Notes under the pieces: generated by a model
What the model was told of the DNA's origin: nothing
What the model saw: the letters and a program-made list of their open reading frames with translations, nothing else
The model's database searches: none
NCBI GenBank assembly: GCA_022925895.1
Contig: JAKSYS010000509.1
Location: 1 to 46,382, forward strand
DNA from: Fragilaria crotonensis
Taxonomy: Eukaryota; Bacillariophyta; Fragilariophyceae; Fragilariales; Fragilariaceae
DNA length: 46,382 nucleotides
Reading direction: 5' to 3'
Part shown: piece after piece, positions 11,095-20,633 of the stretch
How the letters are laid out: every line of letters begins with the position of its first letter
Position numbering within the stretch: position 1 is the stretch's first letter
Position numbers and translations under genes: made by a program

Positions 11095-12342
11095 ATGCTA
11101 AACTTCAGGGCTGAAGAAGATTTGTGGCTTGCTGAGGCGTATGCCGCAGTGACTATCAATGCCGCTGTGGGTACTGATCAGAATGGAGCTACCTTTTGGG
11201 GGAAGAATCAGGGATGCATATATCGAGAAAGGTGGGAGTGCTGGACGCACTGCTGTCTCCCTTCAGAACAGATTCAACCGATACCTCCAAACGGACGTCA
11301 ACAAGTACATATGGAATGTTGATTAGTACCTTGCGGGAGTATCATAGCGGATGGTCCCTTCAGGATTACTACAACGATGCGAAGAGAGGTATGTTTGCAA
11401 GTACCTCAAGCCTTTTAAGTTTGAAGACGTTTGGAACATCCTCAAGGAGAATCTTGTGAAGTTCCAGATTCCTTCTGATGTCATGGATTCTAGGGTTCAG
11501 CGTGCCTTGTTCTTTTGCGATGACGACAACAACGACAATGCTGGTGCTTGTGCTGGTACTGACAAGAGTGAAGAAGCTGGCAGACATGCTACGGCTATTT
11601 TTGCGGCGCCTGTGCAACGATTTATACCTGCTGGTATAGGTATGTACACCACGCCCCACAATGGGGAAAAAGAAGACGAAGGCTGTCGCGTACGGCAATC
11701 AAAACAACAGGAAGAACATCACCAGCAAGAAGCAGAAATCGGACGCAGAAGTGTCGAAGAATAATGTGGTTGATGCTGCTACTACTCACCGAAACAATTC
11801 CATTGCGGCACCGCTCTTGCAGAGACCGCACAGAAGACGAACAACCTTGTCGAGCAAGAGTTTGTCTACAGGCTCTTCGAGAGGTTTCCGCACACAGCTG
11901 AGGCTGATGCATTTTTTTTGAAATGAGGAAGAAGTACCTTGAAAAGTACACTGGTACTACGACTGGTACTACGGCAGCAGGGGGTGCTGCGGTCTTAGAC
12001 GAGGGTCAAGTCGTTCCAGCAGACTCCCCTACTACTGACAACTCCCCCTGCTTCCAATGACTCCCCTACTACTGACAACTCCCCTGCTGCTTCCAATGAC
12101 GATGTTGACGACAAAAGCAATGTCGATGACGACGACGGCAGTTATTTCGACGCTCAAGGTCTTTACGTCCCTGGAGGTTTTGTCAGGGACAAAGTCCTTG
12201 ACAATTTGATGGGCCGGTGCGCACCACCAATCGATTTGAGTCAGGAGGAGTCGCTTGCTTCCTTCAGCCAACTCAGTGCCTTGTCCTTGCTCTGCAGAGA
12301 AACGAGAACGTTCAGGATGTGGTTGACATTCAGTTGACCATG
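11095..12342 (+). pseudogene. Harbinger accessory ORF, Myb/SANT-like DNA-binding protein, frameshifted
   Basis: Harbinger elements use a Myb/SANT-like partner to bring the transposase to DNA. Here it begins MLNFRAEEDLWLAEAYAAV and continues with FWGK. It is then readable in shifted frames as GRTAVSLQNRFNRYLQTDVN, SGWSLQDYYNDA, FKFEDVWNILKENL and GKKKTKAVAYGNQNN, ending in an acidic tail rich in DDVDDKSN. The W-spaced pattern and the GKKKTK segment match the NAM-associated/SANT-like proteins of this superfamily. Frames change at least four times between 11200 and 12060, so it is not translatable as it stands. Confidence 0.6.
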
Positions 12343-12494
12343 TTGGAGTAGGTAGCAATGACATTGTGACAACACTTTGAAAATGAAGTAATCATAGTAC
12401 GGCAACGACGACGACGACGACAACAACAAGGTATTTGTCGCGACGTAATTTGGAGATTAACTTTATGTAAAAAGTAACTAGTAAAGAAGAACAT

Positions 12495-12592
12495 TCACTT
12501 AATTGTTGTCCACCATACTGTCATCATCGGTATCTTTGCCGCCTCACTTAATTGTTGTCCACCATATTGTCATCATCGGTATCTTCGCCGCC
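12495..12592. repeat. 49-bp tandem duplication over the transposase stop codon
   Basis: TCACTTAATTGTTGTCCACC and the following 29 bases occur twice, at 12495 and 12544, with two substitutions between the copies. The minus-strand transposase stop lies at 12548 in the second copy, so the first copy is now 3' flank. Confidence 0.85.
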
Positions 12593-13550
12593 GTGCTCGT
12601 CGTTCCACTTCTCCCACATCTCGACCATCAAGTCATGTTGAAGTAAATTGTTGTGACTTGCAACACTTTGCATGTTTGTCACCAACTCTTCTCTCTGGTC
12701 AATTGTTTGCCCCGGATAGTTTGCGTAATCATTGAGGTAATCACCGTCGATGTTGTGCCTGCGTGAGTACTAGTCGATAATTGTTATGCAAAATAACGCA
12801 CGTCCGCATCACAGTGTCCATTGCGCGACGGTTCCACAAACAACATGGACAAGACAAGGTGATGTCATTCAGACTTCCCGGTGATCCGAACAAGTTGAAA
12901 TGCAAGAACCTGGTACTCTGGTCAGCAATTGCCTCCAAAATGACGGTTGGCACGCCACTCTTACCCTGAAACATACCCTTCCAAGAAGAAGGGCAATTCT
13001 TTCACTCCCAGTGCATGCAGTCAATTGACCCAATGCACCCTGGGAATCCTGTTGCTTTACCCTCGTCAAGAAGTCTGTTGAGGTCGTCAATTGTTGGGTA
13101 ATGAAGTGCTTCTTCACCGTAGACAGCAATTATTGCATCACAGAAACGTTTCATGCATTGCATACCTGTCAACGCTGCCATGCGATACTTGTTGTCATGT
13201 TCCATGGGCGACACGCCTGATGTCAGAAGACGGACTGCAGAACAAACCTTCTGTAGAGTAGAAAGGCCAAGTTTTCCGGCAGCCTCTTGCTTCTGTAGAA
13301 AATAGGGATCACGATGGGAGATCTCCTCAACAATGTTGTTAAACAGGCCCTTTGGGAGCTTGAAAAACTTCTTGAAGTACAAGTCATCATACACTGGAGT
13401 TGGGCCCCAAAATTCATTGTATAACAAATGTGAGTACCTGACACGATGACGTTCAAGGCTTGGTGCCTTTCCAGGACGAGAACCACCCCACACAGCAGGT
13501 GGTGGTTCCTCTTCCACATGGTGAACCACTTCATCATTGTGGAATTCCAC
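12548..13550 (-). pseudogene. Harbinger transposase with deleted catalytic core
   Basis: The N-terminal half reads in one frame from about 13550: YFKKFFKLPKGLFNNIVEEI, KLGLSTLQKVCSAVRLLTSG and GFPGCIGSIDCMHWE, then WKNCP and SGVPTVILEAIADQSTRF. The Asp of SIDC is the first catalytic residue of the DDE nuclease. After GSLNDI the sequence jumps directly to WNRRAMDTVMRTCVILHN, the C-terminal block, so roughly 120-150 residues holding the other two catalytic acids are missing. A further frame change after ILHN leads into TIDQREELVTNMQSVASHN and VEMWEKWNDEHGGED, ending at 12548. The element cannot cut by itself. The frame opens at GTG; no convincing ATG was found. Confidence 0.8.
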
Positions 13551-13756
13551 GTCAGCAAGAATGAGGGTCGTCGCAATATCGTAATGTCGGCATTGTCGTC
13601 CAACAGGAGGAAAAGAACATCAATGTTGATTGGTGTTGTTTTTTGGTTTTTGAATCCTTTCCAAGATATGGCACATGATCGATGGAAGCAAGTCAATGGA
13701 ACTGATCAAATAGAGGAAGATGCTGCAATCAAACTGATCAAATATGACATATTTTG

Positions 13757-13866
13757 ACACGCTACAATCTGACATCTGGTGACCAAACGCTATTCCAGCA
13801 TCCACATGTCGACGTTGGAATAGCGTTTGGTCAGAAAATTGCGTCGCAAAAGTTACAATGTAGCGT
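13757..13866. repeat. Inverted repeat (hairpin) inside the Harbinger right flank
   Basis: Perfect 16-bp arms ACCAAACGCTATTCCA (13782-13797) and TGGAATAGCGTTTGGT (13816-13831) flank an 18-base loop. An outer pair, ACGCTACA near 13759 and TGTAGCGT near 13859, extends the symmetry. It lies between the transposase gene and the right inverted end. Confidence 0.85.
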
Positions 13867-13952
13867 ATCGGGCCCAACCGGTGGTTTAAATTTACATTTT
13901 TTCGGTCAGATCTGACCGAAATCAGAAAATAGAGTTACCGGTGTGCATGCTC

Positions 13953-14599
13953 TAAGTGAACCATCCAGGAGCTTGTAGACTCCTACTAGAATTCTAACGA
14001 CATAACCACTGCGTTTTAGCCCACTACGTCACTGTAGAGACCTACTAGCACTAGCGCACTCGTCACTGTGGCATTTTTCGGTAGTACAAGTAGTAGCCCT
14101 CTACGTAGAATCATTCACTAGCACTTTACCATATCGAGTGCCTGTAGCAGTACAGCTTAGGCGACTTCTGGGAATCCTGTGGATTCCCAGTAAACTGACG
14201 TACGACAGTACAGTACTCTTACTGTAATTAAAAGAAGTTTTGATGGGAATAGTAGAACGGCATAACACGTACAAGGATACGTTGACACAGAACCGCGGTG
14301 TGTCGTCGTCGTTGAAGAGTACTCGGAGTACTGAGTACTGAGTAGACTATACACTATTCATGTACTCCGAGTATGTACCTAACGTATCTCACATATTGGA
14401 GTAAGTTCAAGTACCAAGTATTCTACTTGTACTGCGTGATCCTCATAACTCATCACGCACCACTCTGCTCACTACCATCGTGTCCGCGCGTACTTGTACC
14501 GCGACGAGCAGAGATCGGTCACACCTTGCCTATTGGACATTGTGTCCATGGTTCGTCCCATCGCCAGCGTCCCGTCGTCCTTCACTTCCCTCTTGACAA
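13953..14599. other. Intergenic, GTAC/TCGGAGTACT-rich
   Basis: No gene. It contains clustered short palindromic words, such as GTACTCGGAGTACTGAGTAC near 14319-14340 and GTACTCCGAG near 14362, and many CTACTAG/TAGTAC words. It forms one of the GTAC islands described in the findings. Confidence 0.5.
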
Positions 14600-15798
14600 A
14601 TGCAAAGCATGGATATCATAAACAAAAGTTGTACCCAAAGGCGATCGGTTCTGATTGCAATCTTGTTCAGTCTTTGTACCATGGTAAGCATGAATTATAT
14701 TAGACTCAACACAGCATCGCTCTCAACGTTGAAGTACAGTGACAGCGTCGATGTTTCAGCAATACCTTCTGTTCCGACGGTTCAGCAGTCACAACATTGT
14801 GTGATTGTCAGCAGCCGCCTTTACGGATATCACACGGAACGACGACGGAGGCATGCGTTGGATGGGTATCGACATGCGACATTCAACTCGAATCTTCTTG
14901 CAGCCAGGTATTCCAACCTATCGGCGATCATGGTCGTTCTGAAAAGTAGAGAATCGTACGAGCATGAATACGTCCACGATACTGATACTCTTGAGGGCGT
15001 GTGACGTTTTTTCAACTGCGAGGTGCCGTCATTATCAACAAAGAATTTGCGACGAAACGACAGTGTCAATTCATGTCGGTTATGGCTCTTGATGCCGATG
15101 ATATACTATTACCTGCTGCATTTCAGAACATTGAGATGGGTTGGAGGCATGTCCTGTCAAGCCACAACTACGGTGCCCATGCTACCTTGGATGGTCATTC
15201 CTTCCCCAACGCATTACTATCGGGAGTTCCATTGATCGAGTTTCCACAGTTAACACTGCATCCGGTTTCCCCGGACGGGTCCAAATTGAAGTGTACTCTT
15301 GCAGAAACCAAACGACCTGCACATTTCGTTAATGCCGAGGTATTCATCCCCGCATCACAGGGAGTAACCATTACCATGCCCCTGGAGATTGGCTCTCTCA
15401 GTTTGGTGCTGATGATCGCATCATGGCTGTTAATCATGTTTTTTCAATGGGAACGAGCCATACCACAATTGGACGCTGGCAACATTAGAATACACTTCCA
15501 AATTCTTGGGTTGAACCACTCGGCGTGGCTAGTGACTCCATTGCCATCGCACTACAAGGCTCCGCGGAGGCAGACGACGAGTCCGTGTAATCGTACATAC
15601 CTTGCGGAATTGTATGGCAAACAAGGTGGAGAAATGTTGTGGGCCAATCGACAGTTTGTTCCAAAGTTAACGTTGGAGGAGTGGGAATCGAATGCGCTTG
15701 TCAAAACGAAGGAACGTGTTTGGCTTCGGCCTGTGGAGAGGTGGAATGCACGGAGCAACTGGTCATCATGAAGAAAATATATCATTTGGCTTGGTGAA
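14600..15798 (+). CDS. Putative type II membrane protein, glycosyltransferase-like, frameshifted
   Basis: Starts at ATG 14600. A single hydrophobic segment near residues 16-32 (VLIAILFSLCTMVSMNYI), preceded by basic residues, suggests a type II anchor in Golgi/ER. The luminal part has VIVSSRLYGYHTE and, after a frame change at the stop near 15003, MALDADDILLPAAFQNIEMG. An Asp-rich LDADDIL of this kind is the metal/nucleotide-sugar motif of many GT-A glycosyltransferases. The frame ends at 15771, but near 15690 a shifted frame reads CACQNEGTCLASACG then CTEQLVIMKKIYHLAW, a Cys-rich tail, to a stop at 15798, so another indel is likely. The function is inferred from one motif and the topology; the acceptor and donor are unknown. 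Confidence 0.35.
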
Positions 15799-16827
15799 TC
15801 TCGTCGTCAAAATGCCAAAAAAATGCATCCGGCTCATGCAATTGCACATCAAACGTGCTGGTTGGTATTCATGGACTACACGGTATAAGTGTCATTGATC
15901 AGAATGTTAATGTTGGACATCTCCCGACGGGGTCGTCTGTTCTTAGACAATGACTGTCGACAGAAAAGTCCATCTGAGAAAACAAGGCACACTCGCAATT
16001 ACTCGGATATACAGCGAAACGAAATTGCCACGGCGACTTCACACATCACGTTGGCTGGCAATCGAAACGGTACCGTTGGGTTGGTACACGACCATGAACG
16101 ATCAACGATGAATCAGTGTCGATGTACATATAGAGATGTTTCATCAGCTGAAGTATAGTTCTGTGATGCGGAATTCCTCTGCAGGCAAGGTGCCGGCCGT
16201 TAGTGTCCCAACTCTTGCATGTGAAAGCGTCGCTGGAGTACAAGCAACGTCATTGGCACCTGCTGTTGGAGGTTGAGAACTATGACCTGGACCTTATCTA
16301 CGATGCATATGCTTACTGAGAGCCTGCCAGTACATATCATGCTTTGGGGATGAATATCGCTAGAGAACAGTGTTCCGGCATTCTAAAATTCTTAGCTTTT
16401 TAAACCACAAGATCTTTTGCTGGACTGTTCGCCGGAGTTCGGAAACAATAAGATACTTGTAATTGTAGATAGTGAATCTTCAGCCTAATACTGGGATCAC
16501 GGATCCAGTGCTAGTGTACAGTGTTGCCCTTTCTTCTGTGAATCGTATCAGCGATACATCTGACGTCTCATGTCGGCTGATGATCAACTGTAAACTTCTT
16601 TTCGGTTATTTTTGGCTTCTTTCGTTTTCGTTCCCACGATTGCCATCAACGTTCCTTGCATGATTTATATTCATACACGTTTACCTACATAGTTACCGAA
16701 TGGGAACTCGATGCGCATCTTCAATGAGAATGCGAACTGTCTCGTTCCAATCATCCATCAAGCTCACAAAACTACAATATCCACAAATAAGAACAGCTTC
16801 CACAAAAGAAACACCGAACAAACAACA
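15799..16827. other. Intergenic, possible eroded 3' continuation of the preceding gene
   Basis: A frame of 89 codons at 15889-16158 lies just downstream but resembles nothing known. From 16160 to 16690 I see no coding signal. The A/C-rich stretch at about 16770-16827 looks like the 5' untranslated region of the next small gene. Confidence 0.35.
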
Positions 16828-17085
16828 ATGACGAAGATCTCTGATGCCGAATCTGCCGCCCTCAGTGGCAGTAACATGAAAGACCTCAGTCGCAAGGCAT
16901 CGACCTGCGAAGAGCCCCCGCACCACAACACGTACTCTGACATTCCGGTTCACAAGAACGCCTTCTCGTCTCCCGGACTTGCCGCTGATGTGCTCCACGA
17001 TCATTCTGCCGTACTGGCCGAGGCTCCTCCAGAGCATCATGTCCCTCCCATGTCTGAATCCGTCGGCATGCACCACGTCAAGTGA
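16828..17085 (+). CDS. Small unknown protein (85 aa), His/Pro/Ser-rich
   Basis: ATG at 16828 in a favourable context (CAACAATGA) after an A/C-rich leader typical of diatom transcripts; the frame is intact to TGA at 17085. There is no signal peptide or membrane segment. Composition is rich in Ser, His, Pro and Ala, with SDAESAALSG at the start, EEPPHHNTYSDIPVH in the middle and AEAPPEHHVPPMSESVG near the end. This looks intrinsically disordered. No family recognised. The clean codon pattern and leader argue for a real gene, but a chance frame of this size is possible. Confidence 0.45.
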   Translation: MTKISDAESAALSGSNMKDLSRKASTCEEPPHHNTYSDIPVHKNAFSSPGLAADVLHDHSAVLAEAPPEHHVPPMSESVGMHHVK

Positions 17086-19091
17086 GGTATCAATGATGCA
17101 ATGAAGAGATAACGAGCGAGGCAAACATGGCTTGACACTCTAGATGAGGGGTCCTGGCAAAGACGACCGAGGCTCATAGATGTACAGCGAAAGCTTAACT
17201 GTCATAACTAAGCAAACGACACTGCAGAGATATCTTTCTACCGGTAGAAGATTTGTCTCACTTTATGTAGACGGCTCATGTCGTATATACCAGAGTTGTA
17301 CCAGGTATGCGCTATTGGAGCCACCGCTATCCTAACGCTCCTACTTGCGAGGGTAGAGATGTTGAAGATCAAGCTGTTCTTGTTGCTACTCGATAGCCCG
17401 TGCTAGGCATGAAACCCATCAACTGATGTGTTATGGTAGAGGTATCAACACGATGGGGACTCTTGGGCTCGATGTAAGGTCGAGGCAATATCTGAAACAA
17501 ATGCTACATTGGCGGCGAACATGTCCTACGAATACGAGAGCCTCCTAAAGCAGTCGTTTCGCACTTGGCCATTGCGTTGACGGGAGCCATGTATGGTTAA
17601 AGGATTCGTCGGAACGCACCAGAACAAAAAGGGTGCAGCCCTGTCCCCAAAGACGTGATGGTCGATGATTTACATCGAACAGAAACGATTGATGGAGAGT
17701 CCGCGGATGGGAGTTTTCGTTGGAGCTCGTCAATACGGTGTTTACCAGGTACTGTACAGCATCCAGGTACCGAGTGATACGGTACTTATCGTAGATGTTT
17801 CATTTTAGCGCGATGTACCAGCACGACATGTGTACAGTACAATACCGAAGAAGAACTACGGTTCTGTGCAAGATCACATGCGTCCTGGCGTAATCAAAGA
17901 ACAACGACTATCTAGTGTTTTCTAATGATCTACCTGGAAGTCCCAGACTATGTTCCAACAGGAATGCTCACAGCAAAGATAGTTGCATTGATGATTTCTA
18001 TTTCTGATGGAAATCTATTTTGTCAAAGTGCAATGAAGCCATTAATGTCGTGATCAGCAGTGTCTGGCTAAGGTCTTAACGAGTGGGTTGTTGTCTGATG
18101 GGCAGCCAACAGAGTAAAAGACATCACAACTAGCTACTAGTAGCATATCAGCCTTGTCTCAGACTAGGCACCGGCAGGAGTGCGAGACAGTGCAATGGAG
18201 ACTTTTACGTCATAACGCACAGTATGTAAAATTGTCTAGATGCGAGCGAGAAGATCCTCCAAATTCATGACCTACACAAGTGCGCATATCATCGAGAAAT
18301 TTGGTTGCAAGGATCAACGCCAGTGTGCATGGGGCGAGCCGCCAACATTTTGATGCGACTCTATTTTGATGCGCTGCGGAAGTGGATCAATCTCGGTCGA
18401 TAAACATGTCCTTTACAAATTACGCACTACAGCAGTATATGGTCCTTTTTCACATTGCGCGGCAATTCAGAAAGAATTCGCAACGAAACGCATCAATATT
18501 GTATACACGTTTCTCTAGGACTGCTCCCGCCAATTAGCGACCATAAACTGCGAATGCCAAGAGTAAGCAATTACATTTCTAATTAATGTTTCAACTCGTG
18601 GTTTCATTGATCTTGAATAGTTTTATGTGACGAAGCCGGTCCATGAGCAAAACATTCATTCTTTCATAGCTAATCACTTCAATCGGAGCCGCTCCGGGTA
18701 GACGATAGATAGCACGATGTTGATACGAAGGGTTGCTGTAGACATTCAAGATATCAACGAGCTGCAGGCGTACCCTACTAGTGGCTCAGTTGTTTCTGCA
18801 GAATGCGCAGGGCGTTTCAATTGCACGCAAGGTATGTGAACGGCTTGTGGATGGGAGAAAAGTTGCCTGTAAAGAAATAGATAGGCTTCACTTTCTTGTG
18901 TTCGAGGTACTACGTATGATAAATACAGAATATATATGGCCTGCTTGGAAAACCGGTGTGGAATCCTCATTCCTCCATCCTCTGTAAGCCCTTGTTGACT
19001 GGACTCGATCCCCATTCCACACAAACGTACCAAACTGGCATATGTACACATAGTACCAAACTGGCATATGCGATCATACTCTTCGTTATCT
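17086..19091. other. 2-kb gene-poor stretch
   Basis: No frame here looks like a protein. The part near 17740-17850 is dense in GTAC words. A 26-bp tandem duplication (TACCAAACTGGCATATG at 19028 and again at 19054) lies just beyond the 3' end of the DUF6824-type gene. The frame at 18746-19213 on the minus strand overlaps that gene in another phase and is rejected. Confidence 0.5.
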
Positions 19092-19841
19092 TTACACCAG
19101 CAATTTGAGATAGATTCTTCCTTCTGCATCTGTGAACCAACCGCAACCTGTCGATGTGCATTCATCGGCAGAATCTTCTTCTTGCTGCCTGCACTCAGCA
19201 GTCGATCTTTCACACGCGTTCATGTGAGCGTCGCAAAACGAGGACACGCCTGGAGCCACGTCCACTCTCGAAGAATCGAAACGAAGTTCGCGTTCTGAAG
19301 GTGCTTCATCCTGCAAGGAGAGAGACTTTCGGACACTACGGGCTGCGGTTGTAGTGAGGGGAGATGCTATGGCACCATTCTCACCCGACGGATCGATCGT
19401 CTTCCTTGCAATGTCGGATGGGATATCTTTTCTACGTAAGCGGCAACGTTGTTGCGAGTGTTTCTGCTTCAACCTTCTTTCAGGATCTCGCTGGATCATA
19501 TAGTCTAACAACGCTTGGCCCACCTTTAGGCGAATTGCTTCGTAAGGGAGTTCATACCAACGATGTTCTTTGCCGCAAAACTGGACGAATCTCAAGGATT
19601 CATCTCCATTGAATAGAAGTTTGTTAGCAATGTCGGAAACAACAATCGTCTTGCTGCGCCTGGTACTGGCTGCAGTGTACAACTCGAGACTGTTGGCAAT
19701 CGATTTGCGAAAAGCCTTGTTCCCAGAATGGTGAAGGCTTGTTCCACATCGGCCGCAGATAACATCACATTCTGCGGGTTTGTAGATTTTAGGCAAAAAC
19801 GATTTATCGCTTGTATTGCTCGGCGACTCTGGATTGTTCAT
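19092..19841 (-). CDS. DUF6824-type protein (249 aa)
   Basis: One of the few intact genes here: ATG at 19841, stop at 19092, no break. Residues about 25-115 form the domain: DVICGRCGTSLHHSGNKAFR, then VVSDIANKLL, RFVQFCGKEHRWYELP and AIRLKVGQALLDYM. This is the pattern of the DUF6824 domain, which is strongly expanded in diatoms (D-V-(I/L)-x-G-R-G...H-x-G-N-x-x-(F/Y)-R; W-(Y/x)-E...A-x-x-K-(V/I)-x-Q-(A/x)-(L/F)-R/L). The following region is basic (RRLKQKHSQQRCRLRRK) and may bind nucleic acid or act as a nuclear signal. The C-terminal third is Ser/Glu-rich and probably disordered. The biochemical role of the domain is unknown; a regulatory role is often supposed. Confidence 0.85.
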   Translation of the reverse strand: MNNPESPSNTSDKSFLPKIYKPAECDVICGRCGTSLHHSGNKAFRKSIANSLELYTAASTRRSKTIVVSDIANKLLFNGDESLRFVQFCGKEHRWYELPYEAIRLKVGQALLDYMIQRDPERRLKQKHSQQRCRLRRKDIPSDIARKTIDPSGENGAIASPLTTTAARSVRKSLSLQDEAPSERELRFDSSRVDVAPGVSSFCDAHMNACERSTAECRQQEEDSADECTSTGCGWFTDAEGRIYLKLLV

Positions 19842-20633
19842 TTTTCTTTCTGCGCCAGATCGAACCAGAAGACTCTTTGAAGCATATAGTTATAGCGGCT
19901 ATAAGCAACTTTTCTGTTTGTTCCATGCGACAGGTTCTGAAATCATCTTCGGAAGAGCGTACTACCGCTCGGTATGTCATAGTATTCAGAGTACGAAGTT
20001 CATGGGGAATACAAAACCTTCGGAACCGGTTCACCGCGCAATACCGTTTCGTGCGCTGGCACGCACAGTACGAGCGTGCTCACCACAAGTAGACGTACTT
20101 CCTATTATACCTATATCGAGTCGCGCCCGCATGTGCTAACCAGTGCATCGCACGCTCTGTACTATCCGTGTACAAGGTACCGTATCAATATTATTCAGAA
20201 TGACGGATTTGGATATCATTTTTCTGATCGAGAACAAGTACGCAAGTATCATACATTCGTTGTAGTACGTTCGTAGGGACGTTCGGAAATTATTCTGATG
20301 ATCATATGAAAAGCCGCGGGCGTTCGTAATTTGCCGAAAACTCAGACTCGCGCTCATTCGAACGAAGTGACAAGCAGTAGTCTACTCCTCGGAGTATGAA
20401 CAAAGTCGAGTCTGAAAAGAAGTTGCGCCTCTAGTAGAGCGTGGTTTTCGACTTCGTCGATGGTAGGAACATACCGGTACCTGGTACTTGGACCTTGTAT
20501 GGCTGGTTTCACCCTCAACCCTCCTCGCGTATGCCTTGGTATAAAACGTACGACGCATACATTATCCCAGAGTAAAATTCCGCCGAATAATTCTGCAATC
20601 CGTATCTTTTATAAATCCATACAATTATCGCTC
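19842..20633. other. Upstream region of the DUF6824-type gene and 3' flank of the split transposase
   Basis: About 790 bases without a convincing gene. It contains GTAC- and CGTACT-type words near 19958-20075 and 20165-20275. A possible TATA-like TATAAA lies near 20541, without a gene to serve. Confidence 0.4.

Larger units (their letters stand above)
10841..13952. mobile_element. PIF/Harbinger-type DNA transposon with imperfect inverted ends
   Basis: About 3.1 kb. It carries the two convergent ORFs expected of the superfamily: a Myb/SANT-like protein on plus and a DDE transposase on minus. The left end near 10850-10891 reads CACCTGTAACGCTATTTTTTG then TCAGATTCAAAAAATG. The reverse complement of the right end (13952-13896) reads GAGCATGCACACCGGTAAC, TCTATTTTCTGATTTC, then GGTCAGATCTGACCGAAAAAATG. 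These align as imperfect terminal inverted repeats. A TAA follows the right end at 13953, compatible with the TWA target of this superfamily. I could not find the matching copy on the left, so the left boundary is uncertain by about 20 bases. Confidence 0.65.

Noticed and set aside
17545..17733. 62-codon minus-strand frame in the 2-kb gene-poor region
   Set aside because: Starts at a non-ATG codon and has no protein-like composition.
18746..19213. 155-codon minus-strand frame
   Set aside because: Overlaps the 3' end of the intact DUF6824-type gene on the same strand in another phase, with no protein features.
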